Shown piece after piece: positions 24,846-34,444 of a DNA stretch of 64,000 bases. Positions within the stretch are counted from its first letter, which is position 1. Each line of letters opens with the position of its first letter. Origin of the DNA: an uncultured bacterium (lineage in GTDB: Bacteria; CSSED10-310; CALFER01); contig CALFER010000024.1 in assembly GCA_937951895.1 (NCBI GenBank), positions 1 to 64,000 on the forward strand. The letters are read 5' to 3'. Below the pieces are notes generated by a model. That model was not told the origin of the DNA and made no database searches. It saw nothing but the letters and a program-made list of their open reading frames with translations. The translations under genes were made by a program, and so were the position numbers.

Positions 24846-27242
24846 ATGAGTACGACAGGGCCGATACGAAAAATCCCGGGGGCGATGAAAGCGTCATTCC
24901 GTCCCCACATGAGGCAGATCGCGAACTACTCGAAATGGGCGTTTCTGATCCTCATCGCATCCTATCTCATGTCACCCTCCCCAACCCCTTCACTCGAAAA
25001 TCTGGCTGTCGGTGAGAAAATCTGGCAGGATATCCGATCGAATCACGAATTCACGGTAATCGATGATGCGGCAACTGAAAAAAGAAAACTCGCCGCAGAA
25101 AACGCCGTGCTCCCGGTCTATGATTTCGATAGTGCCATCGGGGTCAAAATCAATCAGAAACTTACGAAAGTCTTCGGCGATTGGCGACAGCGACTGCGGG
25201 AAGAACGGTTGCGCAGCGAAATTCAGAACCCGGAGATACATGCTGCCGCCCAACCCTATCTCGAATCGGACCCCTCCGCACAGACTGTCCCGACAGACAA
25301 ATCCGATCATACTTCGAGCCATTCGGGTTTCCTCGAGGAAACGGGTCTTAAGATCACGCCTGAAACCTTTCAGATGCTCCGATCCATGAGTTTCAGCGTC
25401 GAAATCGAGATCGCCGTGCGGAATGTGGTCGATCGTCTGTGCAACTATGCGATCGTCACCAATCGCAGTCTTCTTCTGGAGCAGGCTGTCAACGGACTGA
25501 CCCGTCGCGATCTGACGACGAATGAAGAGAAAAACATCTACAATCTCGATTTGATCGTCTCGATCGAGGAAATCAATCGTGAAATCGATATTCTGACGGC
25601 CCAGGCTTACAGCGGGAATCAGATCATGCAGGATATCATCGCCGATGTGTCTCGAAGCCTGATCCGTCCGAATCTGACGCTGAACATGCAGGAGACCGTT
25701 GCGCGAAGGAGACAGGCTTCTGAGATGATCAAGCCGGTTTTCTACAAGGTTGGAGCGGGTGAGATCATTGCGCGATCCGGTGATCGGATCACTCCCGAAA
25801 TGAAAATCCGGCTGGATCAACTCAGCAGAGCCGGTCAGCAGAGTCGATTCGGAGTGATCTTTCTCGGGAACGTCGCGTTTCTGAGTATCCTTTTCATGAT
25901 GACCAACCTGTACCTGCAGCGCTTCGAGCAGGCTCTCCTTGCAGATCGCAATCGCGTAACCCTGATCGGCCTCATTTCGATGATTCATATCCTGCTGATC
26001 AAGCTGTTCACATTCGTCTTCGCGTTTATACCGGATCTGACCGTCCGATATCCGTTTGACTCTTCGGAACCCTATCTGTACGCCATTCCGTTTTCAGCGG
26101 GGGCAATGCTGTTTGCGTTACTGGTTCATGAACGACTGGCGATGATTTTCAGTTTTCTCTTCGGAGTGATGGCTGCGATCGCCACTGAACAGAACTTCTT
26201 CCTGGGGATGTACGCCATGGTCTCGGGGTGCACAACCCTGTTCATCATCAGCCGTTACAAGCAGCGAACAATGGTGATCCAGGCCGGATTGCTCGTCAGT
26301 CTCGTCAATATGACACTTGTCGTGACTCTTTACAGCATCAAGGGTGAACTGGCCAGCCTCCCTGCCGCGCTCGCGATCCTGATGGCGCTGATCGGCGGTG
26401 TTCTGGTTGCGGTTCTTGTCACGCTTCTTCTTCCGGTGCTCGAGTATACCTTCCAGATCCCGACCGATATCCGGTTGCTCGAGTTGTCCAATTTCAATCA
26501 GCCCCTCCTGAGGCAACTCGCGATCGAAGCTCCGGGTACGCATCATCATTCATTGATGGTGGGTGATCTGAGTGAAACGGCGGCAGAGGCGATCGGAGCC
26601 AATTCGCTGCTGGCAAAGGTCGGTGCGTACTACCATGACATCGGAAAGATATCGAAGCCGGAATACTTCATTGAAAACACGACCGGAAAGAACCCGCATG
26701 ACATGCTGACCCCCACGATGAGTCTCATGGTTATCAGGAATCATGTAAAAGAAGGCGTCGAACTCGCCCGCAAATCCGGTCTGGGTCGCGATATCTCCGC
26801 TATTATCGAACAACATCACGGTTCATCGCTCATGACTTTTTTCTTCGAGAAGGCCCGAGAGCAGGACAATCGGGAGGTTTATCCGGATGAATTCCGATAT
26901 CATGGCCCGAAACCTCAGAGCAAGGAAGCTGCGATCGTCCTGATCGCCGATGCGGTGGAGGCTGCCGCGCGCAGCCTGAAGAATCCTTCGGCCAGTAACA
27001 TCAAGGAACTCGTGAACCAGATTACTGTGTCCAAGTTTCGAGATCATCAGTTCGATGATTGCAACCTGACATTCAAAGAACTAACCGTCATTGCCGATCG
27101 GCTGTTTCATCGGTTGATTCAGATCTATCACAACAGGATCCAGTACCCTGGATTTAACTTCGAAGGCCGGTCAAAACTCAGCGAATCCATCATCCCGGAG
27201 GATGATGTGGCATTCCCACCCGTTCAACAGGAGGAAAAATGA
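24846..27242 (+). CDS. 7TM-HD family phosphodiesterase (PgpH/YqfF type)
   Basis: A 798-residue membrane protein: one N-terminal helix (about 28-45), an extracytoplasmic 7TMR-HDED domain (to about 330), seven helices (about 335-545), then a cytoplasmic HD domain (about 555-770). Metal ligands are seen in APGTHHHSLMVG, YYHDIGKISKPEYF and IIEQHHGSS, plus LIADAVEAAAR. PgpH homologues hydrolyse cyclic di-AMP in Firmicutes; whether this organism uses c-di-AMP cannot be told from the window. It starts one base after the phoH stop and overlaps ybeY by ATGA. Confidence 0.94.
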   Translation: MSTTGPIRKIPGAMKASFRPHMRQIANYSKWAFLILIASYLMSPSPTPSLENLAVGEKIWQDIRSNHEFTVIDDAATEKRKLAAENAVLPVYDFDSAIGVKINQKLTKVFGDWRQRLREERLRSEIQNPEIHAAAQPYLESDPSAQTVPTDKSDHTSSHSGFLEETGLKITPETFQMLRSMSFSVEIEIAVRNVVDRLCNYAIVTNRSLLLEQAVNGLTRRDLTTNEEKNIYNLDLIVSIEEINREIDILTAQAYSGNQIMQDIIADVSRSLIRPNLTLNMQETVARRRQASEMIKPVFYKVGAGEIIARSGDRITPEMKIRLDQLSRAGQQSRFGVIFLGNVAFLSILFMMTNLYLQRFEQALLADRNRVTLIGLISMIHILLIKLFTFVFAFIPDLTVRYPFDSSEPYLYAIPFSAGAMLFALLVHERLAMIFSFLFGVMAAIATEQNFFLGMYAMVSGCTTLFIISRYKQRTMVIQAGLLVSLVNMTLVVTLYSIKGELASLPAALAILMALIGGVLVAVLVTLLLPVLEYTFQIPTDIRLLELSNFNQPLLRQLAIEAPGTHHHSLMVGDLSETAAEAIGANSLLAKVGAYYHDIGKISKPEYFIENTTGKNPHDMLTPTMSLMVIRNHVKEGVELARKSGLGRDISAIIEQHHGSSLMTFFFEKAREQDNREVYPDEFRYHGPKPQSKEAAIVLIADAVEAAARSLKNPSASNIKELVNQITVSKFRDHQFDDCNLTFKELTVIADRLFHRLIQIYHNRIQYPGFNFEGRSKLSESIIPEDDVAFPPVQQEEK

Positions 27243-27730
27243 GTATCACCATCTATGACAACCGTGAGGACCCTGACCCAAGTATTCCCGCCGATGAGTT
27301 TTCCCGCTGCCTTGAACAGGCTGCCTCCGTTCTGAGGTTTCCGTCGGCCGACATCGAGATTTCTCTCGTCGACGACCGGACGATCCAGGAGTTGAACCTG
27401 CGTTTCCGACAGATCGATGCACCGACTAATGTGCTCGCGTTCCCGCTCCATACCTGGAAACAACCGCATCATCCGGTAACCCCTCTTCCGGAACCCGCCC
27501 CGGATGCTCCCCCGTGTCTGCTCGGAGATATCGTGGTCTCATTGGAGACGATATCCAGGGAAGCCGAATGTTTCGGAACGACGTTCAATGAGCAGTTCCT
27601 GCGCATGGCGATCCACGGGATGCTGCATCTGGTCGGATATGATCATGAAACGGACGAGGGCGAGGAGCAGATGCTCGCGCAAACGGAACTCGGTCTCGAT
27701 GCCTGCCGCGATTTTCTTTTTCGCGGTTGA
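27239..27730 (+). CDS. ybeY: rRNA maturation endoribonuclease YbeY
   Basis: A 163-residue zinc endoribonuclease that matures 16S rRNA 3' ends and supports ribosome quality control. The motif HGMLHLVGYDHETDEG (about 123-138) supplies the three His ligands (H-x3-H-x5-H). The central ISLVDDRTIQELNLRFRQIDAPTNVLAFP is typical of the family. A GGAGG lies before the ATG, which overlaps the upstream HD gene by 4 bases. The loop between the two halves (about 78-97) is Pro/His-rich and slightly extended. Confidence 0.97.
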   Translation: MSITIYDNREDPDPSIPADEFSRCLEQAASVLRFPSADIEISLVDDRTIQELNLRFRQIDAPTNVLAFPLHTWKQPHHPVTPLPEPAPDAPPCLLGDIVVSLETISREAECFGTTFNEQFLRMAIHGMLHLVGYDHETDEGEEQMLAQTELGLDACRDFLFRG

Positions 27731-27747
27731 CCGGCTACAGTAACCTT

Positions 27748-29025
27748 ATGAACTCGCAACTCCTCATCTCAATCCTCTCTACGCTTCAGTTCTTGCTCGC
27801 CCTGTATCTGCTGTACTACGCGGTCGCGCTCCAGAGCATCCCGATCCCGCAACTCGAACGACTCATCGGACCGCGCGATACGGCAGGCAGTTCCAACTAT
27901 CTGCGAATCCGCCTCATCGGAGTCCGCATCGTCGCGATATTCATGGAAGTCACTTTTTTCCTGGGACTCGCACTCCAGATCCGGTTATCGGTCACAGACC
28001 CTGTCCGGATCGCCCTGTTCATCGGGCTCGGTCTGACATTCGAGATCATTGCGCGGATTTTCCTCCCGCTGAGTCTTCCATTGCGCGAACGGGATTCTTT
28101 CAATCGCTTTGAACGAGGCGTTCTCGAATTCTGCGGCCTCGTCTGCTACCCCGTCGCCATCGCTCTGATCCGATTGTCGGAAGGCACGGTCAATCTGCTG
28201 TTTCCGAAAACCGACAACGAGCGGATGGCTGAAGTGGAGGAAACGATTCAGTCGATTATTGATGTGGGTGAAGCCGGTGGGATCTTCAAGGCGGACGACG
28301 GCGAAATGCTCCAATCGATCGTCGAGTTTTCCGAGACCATCGTCCGGGAGGTCATGACACCCAGAATCGACATGATGACGATCGACATCAACCGGCCGCT
28401 CGATGAATTCATCGATCTCATCGTCGAAAGCAGTTACTCGAAAATCCCCGCCTACCGCGGTCGGATCGACAACATCATCGGCGTGCTGTTCGCGAAAGAT
28501 ACGCTCCGGTACTGGGGTCCGGATCGTTCCGAGGTGAAACTGGAGGATATCCTTCGTCCGGTGTCGTTTATTCCCGAGACCAAAAAGGTTCGCGACCTGC
28601 TCCGTGAATTCCAGAAGGACAAGGTTCACATCGCGATCGTGGTCGATGAATACGGTGGAGTGGCGGGACTGGTGACCATTGAGGATCTCCTGGAGGAGAT
28701 CGTCGGTGAAATTCATGATGAATATGACGAGGAGGAATCGCTGATCCAGCCGCAGGAAGATGGATCCTGGATCGTGGACGCCCGAATCGATCTCGATGAA
28801 CTGGGCGAAATCATCGGAATCGAATTCCCGGATGAAAACTATGAAACACTGGGAGGCTTCCTGTTCGATCAGATGGGACGAATTCCCGCTCCGGGTGAAA
28901 AGCATCGCTTCAACGCGCTGGCCATCGAGATCATCGAGGCGAATGAACGACGGATTCTTAAAGTTCTGCTTCACAAAGAAACACTCCATTCCGATGAAGG
29001 AGAGCCCACAGATGGCACAGACTGA
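27748..29025 (+). CDS. CNNM/CorC-type transporter with CBS domains (hemolysin-like)
   Basis: A 425-residue membrane protein of the CNNM-like (formerly hemolysin C/CorC) family. It has a DUF21-like transmembrane region (about 1-150) and two CBS domains (about 195-325) starting at REVMTPRIDMMTID and containing SYSKIPAYRGRIDNIIGVLFAKD and VHIAIVVDEYGGVAGLVTIEDLLEEIVGEI. A CorC_HlyC C-terminal domain (about 335-415) reads DLDELGEIIGIEFPDENYETLGGF. Such proteins are implicated in Mg2+/Co2+ export. A TTG overlapping the ybeY stop (27727, TTGA) is an alternative start seven codons earlier; neither has a strong ribosome site. Confidence 0.93.
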   Translation: MNSQLLISILSTLQFLLALYLLYYAVALQSIPIPQLERLIGPRDTAGSSNYLRIRLIGVRIVAIFMEVTFFLGLALQIRLSVTDPVRIALFIGLGLTFEIIARIFLPLSLPLRERDSFNRFERGVLEFCGLVCYPVAIALIRLSEGTVNLLFPKTDNERMAEVEETIQSIIDVGEAGGIFKADDGEMLQSIVEFSETIVREVMTPRIDMMTIDINRPLDEFIDLIVESSYSKIPAYRGRIDNIIGVLFAKDTLRYWGPDRSEVKLEDILRPVSFIPETKKVRDLLREFQKDKVHIAIVVDEYGGVAGLVTIEDLLEEIVGEIHDEYDEEESLIQPQEDGSWIVDARIDLDELGEIIGIEFPDENYETLGGFLFDQMGRIPAPGEKHRFNALAIEIIEANERRILKVLLHKETLHSDEGEPTDGTD

Positions 29026-29920
29026 TGCGGGAATGAAATGTGGTTTCGCGACCCTCTTCGGATGGACCAATGTCGGAAAATCGACGCTGCTCAATCGCAT
29101 TCTCGGGACCAAACTCGCCATTACAACCCCTGTCATCCAGACAACCCGCAATCGTCTGATGGGAATCTGCACCGGCGATCGGTATCAGCTGGCTATCTAT
29201 GACACTCCCGGGATCCATCATCCCCACGGAAAACTGTCGGACTACATGATGCGCACGGCCTGGAATGCTCTTGAGGGCGCTGATGTCCTGATATGGCTGA
29301 CATTCCCGGATATCCCGGCAGAAAAGCAATTCAGGATCTTCAAGGATCGATTCGAGTCTCTCACCAGTTCCCTCGTTATCGCTGTCAACCGGATCGATAC
29401 GGTTCGAAAAGACGATTTGCTGCCGCTCATCCAGAGTCTGGACGCGCTCGCGCGACCGAAGGCAATCGTTCCGATATCCGCTCTGACCGGTGAGAATGTC
29501 GATCATCTGGTCGATGTCGTCGTTTCGATGCTCCCCGATGGTGAGATGCTGTTTCCTTCGGATCAGTTGACGGATCGACCGACACGGTTTTTTGTTTCGG
29601 AGATCATTCGGGAGCAGATCATGTCCCGCACGTTTCAGGAATTGCCGCATGTCGTGATGGTGGACATCGAACAGTATCAGGAGTTCCCGGATCGCAATTT
29701 CAGTGATATTTCAGCTACAATATATGTGGAAAAGGACTCCCAGAAGGCAATCCTGATCGGGAAGCACGGCAGTCTTCTCAAAGAGATCGGATCAAAGGCC
29801 CGGCTCGATATCGAATCCTTCACGGGACAACATGTGAATCTTCAACTGTGGGTCCGGGTTAAGAAAGACTGGAGGAACGATCCGAGATATCTGGAGTCAT
29901 TCGGTTTTCGGGAAGGGTGA
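29012..29920 (+). CDS. era: GTPase Era
   Basis: A 302-residue ribosome-assembly GTPase that binds the 3' end of 16S rRNA through a C-terminal KH domain. G motifs: GWTNVGKSTLLN (G1, about 15-26), TTRNRLMG (switch I), DTPGIH (G3), NRID (G4, in place of NKxD) and SALTG (G5). The KH end reads AILIGKHGSLLKEIGSKARLDIE and LQLWVRVKKDWR. It overlaps the CNNM gene by 14 bases and has AAGGAG before the ATG. G4 as NRID is a small deviation from the NKxD consensus. Completes a phoH-HD-ybeY-CNNM-era block. Confidence 0.95.
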   Translation: MAQTDAGMKCGFATLFGWTNVGKSTLLNRILGTKLAITTPVIQTTRNRLMGICTGDRYQLAIYDTPGIHHPHGKLSDYMMRTAWNALEGADVLIWLTFPDIPAEKQFRIFKDRFESLTSSLVIAVNRIDTVRKDDLLPLIQSLDALARPKAIVPISALTGENVDHLVDVVVSMLPDGEMLFPSDQLTDRPTRFFVSEIIREQIMSRTFQELPHVVMVDIEQYQEFPDRNFSDISATIYVEKDSQKAILIGKHGSLLKEIGSKARLDIESFTGQHVNLQLWVRVKKDWRNDPRYLESFGFREG

Positions 29921-29959
29921 TCGAGTGTTGGCTGGTGCGGAGGGGTGAAGAGGTGGTAT

Positions 29960-31459
29960 ATGGGAAAAGTAACGGTACTGATCGAGAATAAACCGAGCAG
30001 AGTCTTTCGGGTGGATTCGATCCTGTCGATCGGTCGCGACTCCAACAATGACATCCAGATCATCGATGCGAAAGTGTCGCGGCGCCACAGTACGATCGAG
30101 AAGCGGATGGAGGGTTACTTCGTCAAGGATCTCGGCAGCCGCAACGGCACCTTTCTCAATGGCGTCGCCATCTCGGAAAACACATTGGCGAACGGAGATC
30201 GCATCAAGGTGGGGGACACCGAGATCATGTTTGAAGTCGAGCCTCTGGTCGATTTTGCCGAGGACATCAATAAAATGCATGTTCGCAACGAGTTATCCAG
30301 CCATATCAAGATCCTGGATCACACATTCGAACTGAAACGGCTGGCTGATTTCGACGAGACTTTCGACAATACACAGCGTTTGCGAAAAGCGTTGACCAAT
30401 CTGACGACCTTGTTTGAACTGGGACACATCATCAATACGGCTCGCGACTCCACCGCCCTGATGAACCTCATGCTCGACCAGATCCAGCGCATCATTCCGG
30501 CTGACCGGATTTACCTGTTGATGCGCGAGGAGCGCACGGGAACGCTGATACCGGTTGCATCCTACAGCACGGAAAACGACCGCGATGCTCCGCAGATTTC
30601 CAAAACCATCCTGAGTCAGGTCGTGGACAAGGGACTTTCGATTTTATCGCCGGACGCTTTTCAGGATGAGCGGTTTCAAGGTTCCGAGAGTATTTTCATT
30701 CATTCGATCCGTTCTGCCATGTGCGCGCCGTTGCGGAGCCGGGAAAAAATTCTTGGCGCCATCCATGTCGATACGAAAGGATCGTTTGATACCTTCACGG
30801 AAGATGATCTGAAAATGCTCACCGCGATCGGCATCACGGCCGGGATCGCAATCGAAAACATGCATCTGTACGAAGATCTCAAACGCCTCTTCCATTCAAC
30901 CGTGAAATCGCTCGTTGCCACCGTCGAGGCGAATGACCAGTACACAGGGGGGCATTCGGTCCGGGTGGCGGATTATGCGACCCATATCGCCCAGCAGATG
31001 GATCTGGCCGATGAAGATGTCGAACTCGTGCAACTCGCCGCCTTCCTGCATGATGTCGGTAAAGTCAGCATTCCCGAGCATATCCTGAACAAGAAGGGGG
31101 CATTCGACGACAGCGAGTTCGAACTGATCAAGCATCATCCGTCCAAGGGGGCGGACATATTGAGCAAGATCGAGGGTATGGAAAAAGTGTCGATGATCGT
31201 ACGGCATCATCACGAACGGTATGACGGTTCGGGTTACCCGGATGGACTCAGGGGCAACGAGATACCGCTCGCCAGTCGAATCCTGGGCGTTGCCGATACG
31301 CTCGACGCCATCACCACCGACCGCGCTTACCGGAAAAAACGCGATATTCATCTCGCCATCGACGAAATCATCCGGTGCGCCGGCTCGCAGTTCGATCCCG
31401 AAATCATCCGCGCACTCAAGCAATCGCTGGAAAACGGCACGGTCGCGATTCAAGCATGA
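29960..31459 (+). CDS. FHA-GAF-HD-GYP signalling protein
   Basis: A 499-residue cytoplasmic protein joining three signalling modules. The FHA domain (about 15-80: LSIGRDSNNDIQI, VSRRHSTIE, LGSRNGTFLNG) binds phosphothreonine. A GAF domain (about 140-300) senses a small ligand or redox state. The HD-GYP domain (about 310-495: HSVRVADYATHIA, FLHDVGKVSIPEHIL, HHERYDGSGYPDGLRG) has all the landmarks of an active cyclic di-GMP phosphodiesterase. An FHA reader paired with the TPR kinase at 3193 would link Ser/Thr phosphorylation to c-di-GMP breakdown, which is inference. The ATG 29960 after GAGGTGG is chosen over the GTG at 29945. Confidence 0.92.
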   Translation: MGKVTVLIENKPSRVFRVDSILSIGRDSNNDIQIIDAKVSRRHSTIEKRMEGYFVKDLGSRNGTFLNGVAISENTLANGDRIKVGDTEIMFEVEPLVDFAEDINKMHVRNELSSHIKILDHTFELKRLADFDETFDNTQRLRKALTNLTTLFELGHIINTARDSTALMNLMLDQIQRIIPADRIYLLMREERTGTLIPVASYSTENDRDAPQISKTILSQVVDKGLSILSPDAFQDERFQGSESIFIHSIRSAMCAPLRSREKILGAIHVDTKGSFDTFTEDDLKMLTAIGITAGIAIENMHLYEDLKRLFHSTVKSLVATVEANDQYTGGHSVRVADYATHIAQQMDLADEDVELVQLAAFLHDVGKVSIPEHILNKKGAFDDSEFELIKHHPSKGADILSKIEGMEKVSMIVRHHHERYDGSGYPDGLRGNEIPLASRILGVADTLDAITTDRAYRKKRDIHLAIDEIIRCAGSQFDPEIIRALKQSLENGTVAIQA

Positions 31460-31510
31460 AACGACCGTACGACATAACGGCAATTTTCAACACATTTCAT
31501 GGAGGTCATC

Positions 31511-32647
31511 GTGTCCTTTAACAACATTCTCGTCACCGGAGGCGCCGGTTTTGTCGGCTCACATATTGTTGATCGACTGGTCCAGAAGGGCCATCATGTC
31601 ACCATTTTCGATAATCTCGAAGACCAGGTTCACAGCGGTCGAAAACCGGAGTATCTGAACAGGGATGCGGAGTTCATCCAGGGAGATGTCCGCGATGCCG
31701 ACGCTCTGACGAAAGCCATGATCGGGAAAGATGTCGTGTTCCATGAAGCTGCGGCAGTCGGAGTCGGCCAGTCGATGTACCAGATCCGGAAGTATACGGA
31801 TTACAACTCGACCGGAGGAGCGACACTGCTGGATATCGTCATCAACACTCCCGCCATCCGTGACCGCATCCGGAAACTCGTGGTCGCTTCATCGATGTCC
31901 ATCTATGGTGAGGGCGTCTACCACTGCAAGTCCTGCGGGGATGTCTACCCGACCATGCGATCGATCGAACAACTCAACGGGAAACAATGGGATATCGTGT
32001 GTCCGGCATGCGCCACGCCCTGCGCGCACAAAGGAACCTACGAAATGAAACCCCTGTATCCGACATCCATCTATGCGATCACCAAGAGGGATCACGAAGA
32101 GATGTTTCTCGTGACAGGACGCAGTTACAAAATTCCGACAGTTGCGTTGCGCTACTTCAATATTTTCGGACCGAGACAGGCGCTGTCGAATCCCTATACC
32201 GGCGTCGCCGCTATTTTTTCGTCACGATTCCTGAACAGGAAGTCACCTGTAATCTATGAAGACGGGCTTCAAAGTCGCGATTTTGTTCATGTTTCCGACA
32301 TCGTTCAAGCCAATATACTCGCAATGGAAAAACCCGAAGCCGATTATGAAGCCTTCAATGTCGGAACCGGTCGGAACATTACGGTCCGGCATGTCGCGGA
32401 AGTGCTGCGTCAGAAGATTATCGGAGATGATTCGATCCCGATTCAGATCGAACACAAATTCAGGGAAGGTGACATTCGACACTGCTACGCGGATATCTCG
32501 AAAATCCAAAGCCGTCTGGGGTACAAACCCGGGGTTCGATTCGAGGACGGCATGGAGGAACTGACTGCCTGGGTCTCCAGACAGTCCGCTCGCGACGGAT
32601 TTGAAGACGCCCGTCGCGAACTCGAAAAACGAGGTCTCGCCAACTAG
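31511..32647 (+). CDS. NAD-dependent sugar-nucleotide epimerase with zinc-ribbon insert
   Basis: A 378-residue extended SDR enzyme: NAD-binding ILVTGGAGFVGSHI (about 5-18), S-x-Y-x3-K catalytic pattern as SIYAITK, and VALRYFNIFGPRQ. A Cys-rich insert (about 137-175) with KSCGDVYP and VCPACATPC gives two CxxC pairs, a likely zinc ribbon. This insert resembles dTDP-L-rhamnose 4-epimerase-like members, so a 6-deoxysugar nucleotide is the likely substrate (inference). The GTG start at 31511 is 6 bases after GGAGG; the ATG at 31499 would overlap that ribosome site. First gene of a tight six-gene operon running to aspS. Confidence 0.88.
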   Translation: MSFNNILVTGGAGFVGSHIVDRLVQKGHHVTIFDNLEDQVHSGRKPEYLNRDAEFIQGDVRDADALTKAMIGKDVVFHEAAAVGVGQSMYQIRKYTDYNSTGGATLLDIVINTPAIRDRIRKLVVASSMSIYGEGVYHCKSCGDVYPTMRSIEQLNGKQWDIVCPACATPCAHKGTYEMKPLYPTSIYAITKRDHEEMFLVTGRSYKIPTVALRYFNIFGPRQALSNPYTGVAAIFSSRFLNRKSPVIYEDGLQSRDFVHVSDIVQANILAMEKPEADYEAFNVGTGRNITVRHVAEVLRQKIIGDDSIPIQIEHKFREGDIRHCYADISKIQSRLGYKPGVRFEDGMEELTAWVSRQSARDGFEDARRELEKRGLAN

Positions 32648-32668
32648 GAAAATCAGAGGTGTCTGACC

Positions 32669-34429
32669 ATGCACACACCGGATCATCCGTTCACCGCTGT
32701 TCCGATCAATCTGAGCGAACAACTCAGGCGAGCCGCCAGGATCCATCCGACGCGAACCGCCATCATTCATCTGGGACAGATAATCTCGTATGAGGAACTG
32801 GACGAGCTCGTCGACCGCTTCGCGAACCGGCTGCATCGAGAAGGGCTTCGTCATGGCGGTCGCGTCCTGTTCGCTCTCACGCGCAAACCTGAACTCGTCG
32901 TCGCATTCCTGGCCATCGCCCGTCTCGGAGGCATCGCCATCCCGCTGGACTGGCGCGGCACGCATGAAGAAATCCAGGCGATTCGAACGCTCGTCAATCC
33001 CTGCGGCACGATTCATCATGCCGAATTGACGGATCAGATCGGTCGCTTGTCGCAGGATGAGTGGTCCGTGCGGATCGATCCGGATAGCTGGAAGAACGAT
33101 CTCGGCGCAATCGACCCATCTCTCGTGTTTCCCGAGATCTCCGAGGATGATCCGGTGTATCTGAACTTCACGTCCGGTTCGACCGGGAGGCCCAAGGCCG
33201 CCATCGCGACGCATCGAAATCTCTACACCAATACCCTCGCTTCCTGTGTCGCGCTCAAGATCACCTCCAACGATGTGCATCTCCCGCTGTTCGCGGTGAT
33301 GTCCCATCCACACGAATCATTCTGCCGATCGTTGTTCACGGGCGGAGCCAGTGTGCTGCTCGATTCGATCTATCCGCGTGCCATCGCCCGGGCGATCTCG
33401 GATCATCAGATCACCTGCACGATGGCCGTGCCACCGATCTACGAGATGCTGCTGCCGTTCGCGGACAGCCCGGCGTTCTCGTTCAGGAGTCTGAGAGTGC
33501 CCGAGGCCGGCGGCATGGCGACGTCGAGCTGGCTGCGGGATCGGTTCAGCGCGCGTTTCGGTGTGCCTCTGGTGCCAGTCTGGGGAAGTACCGAAAGCAT
33601 GGGTATTGCGTTCGCTTCACCGCCCAACGGACCGGTTCCGGACGAATCCTGCGGACGACTGCTGCCATTCTATGACGCCCGAATCCTCGCTTCAGACGGC
33701 CAGGATGCACCGGATGGCGAACCGGGCGAACTTGCGCTTCGCGGCGACGGCATCACGCGCGGATACTGGCAGGCGACGCATGAAAATCAAATCGCTTTTC
33801 AGAACGGATGGTATCGAACAGGAGATGTTTTCCGGCGTGACAAAGATGGTTTCTATTACTGTATCGGCCGGAAGGATAACATGATCAAAGTGGGAGGACT
33901 CAAGGTCTATCCCGGTGAAATCGAAGCACAGTTGATCCTTCATCCGGCGGTACGTGAAGCCGTTGTCGTGCCGTTTCAGGACAAGCTGAGAGGAATGGTG
34001 CCGCTTGCCGCGGTGGTGTTGAAACCCGGGGAATCGACCACGGAGGGTCAGTTGCGGCAGTTTCTGAGCAAGCGGTTGCCGAAGGCGAAGATCCCGCGAG
34101 TCTTCCGATTCCTCACCAGCCTGCCGCGAATCGGCAGCGGGAAAATCAATTTCACTCAGATCGGCCATTCCATCGAGGAATCCGCCGTCGTGACCGATCG
34201 CGAATACGAACAGATGCTCGATTCGATCGACATCAAGCTCCTCAACCTGTTGAACGAGCGATTGAAGATCACCTTGAACATGCAAGCCGGAGAGGTCCGG
34301 ACGCGGTACAGTCCTGAACGGCTGGAGGAAACAATCCGGAAACTCCAGGAGTACAATTCAGGCCCCATGCACGACAGTGTGGTCGAGCAGATATTCCGTT
34401 TGATTCTGTCAATCCCGCAGTACATGTAG
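32669..34429 (+). CDS. ANL-superfamily adenylate-forming enzyme fused to a chorismate-mutase-like (AroQ) domain
   Basis: A 586-residue fusion. Residues ~15-500 are an acyl-adenylating (ANL) enzyme with LNFTSGSTGRPKAAIATH (A3, about 165-182), VWGSTE (A5), YRTGDV (A7), RKDNMIKVGGLKVYPGEIE (A8 hinge) and PRIGSGKINF (A10 catalytic Lys near 488). It should activate a carboxylic acid with ATP, perhaps to a CoA thioester. Residues ~512-586 match the AroQ/chorismate-mutase fold (IDIKLLNLLNERLK, YSPER, YNSGP, IFRLI). By-eye alignment to E. coli AroQ keeps Arg28 and Arg51 equivalents but replaces Arg11, Glu52 and Ser84, and Gln88 has no match. DAHP synthase starts 15 bases later. The substrate is unknown. 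Confidence 0.85.
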   Translation: MHTPDHPFTAVPINLSEQLRRAARIHPTRTAIIHLGQIISYEELDELVDRFANRLHREGLRHGGRVLFALTRKPELVVAFLAIARLGGIAIPLDWRGTHEEIQAIRTLVNPCGTIHHAELTDQIGRLSQDEWSVRIDPDSWKNDLGAIDPSLVFPEISEDDPVYLNFTSGSTGRPKAAIATHRNLYTNTLASCVALKITSNDVHLPLFAVMSHPHESFCRSLFTGGASVLLDSIYPRAIARAISDHQITCTMAVPPIYEMLLPFADSPAFSFRSLRVPEAGGMATSSWLRDRFSARFGVPLVPVWGSTESMGIAFASPPNGPVPDESCGRLLPFYDARILASDGQDAPDGEPGELALRGDGITRGYWQATHENQIAFQNGWYRTGDVFRRDKDGFYYCIGRKDNMIKVGGLKVYPGEIEAQLILHPAVREAVVVPFQDKLRGMVPLAAVVLKPGESTTEGQLRQFLSKRLPKAKIPRVFRFLTSLPRIGSGKINFTQIGHSIEESAVVTDREYEQMLDSIDIKLLNLLNERLKITLNMQAGEVRTRYSPERLEETIRKLQEYNSGPMHDSVVEQIFRLILSIPQYM

Positions 34430-34444
34430 CTCAGGAGACTCCAG

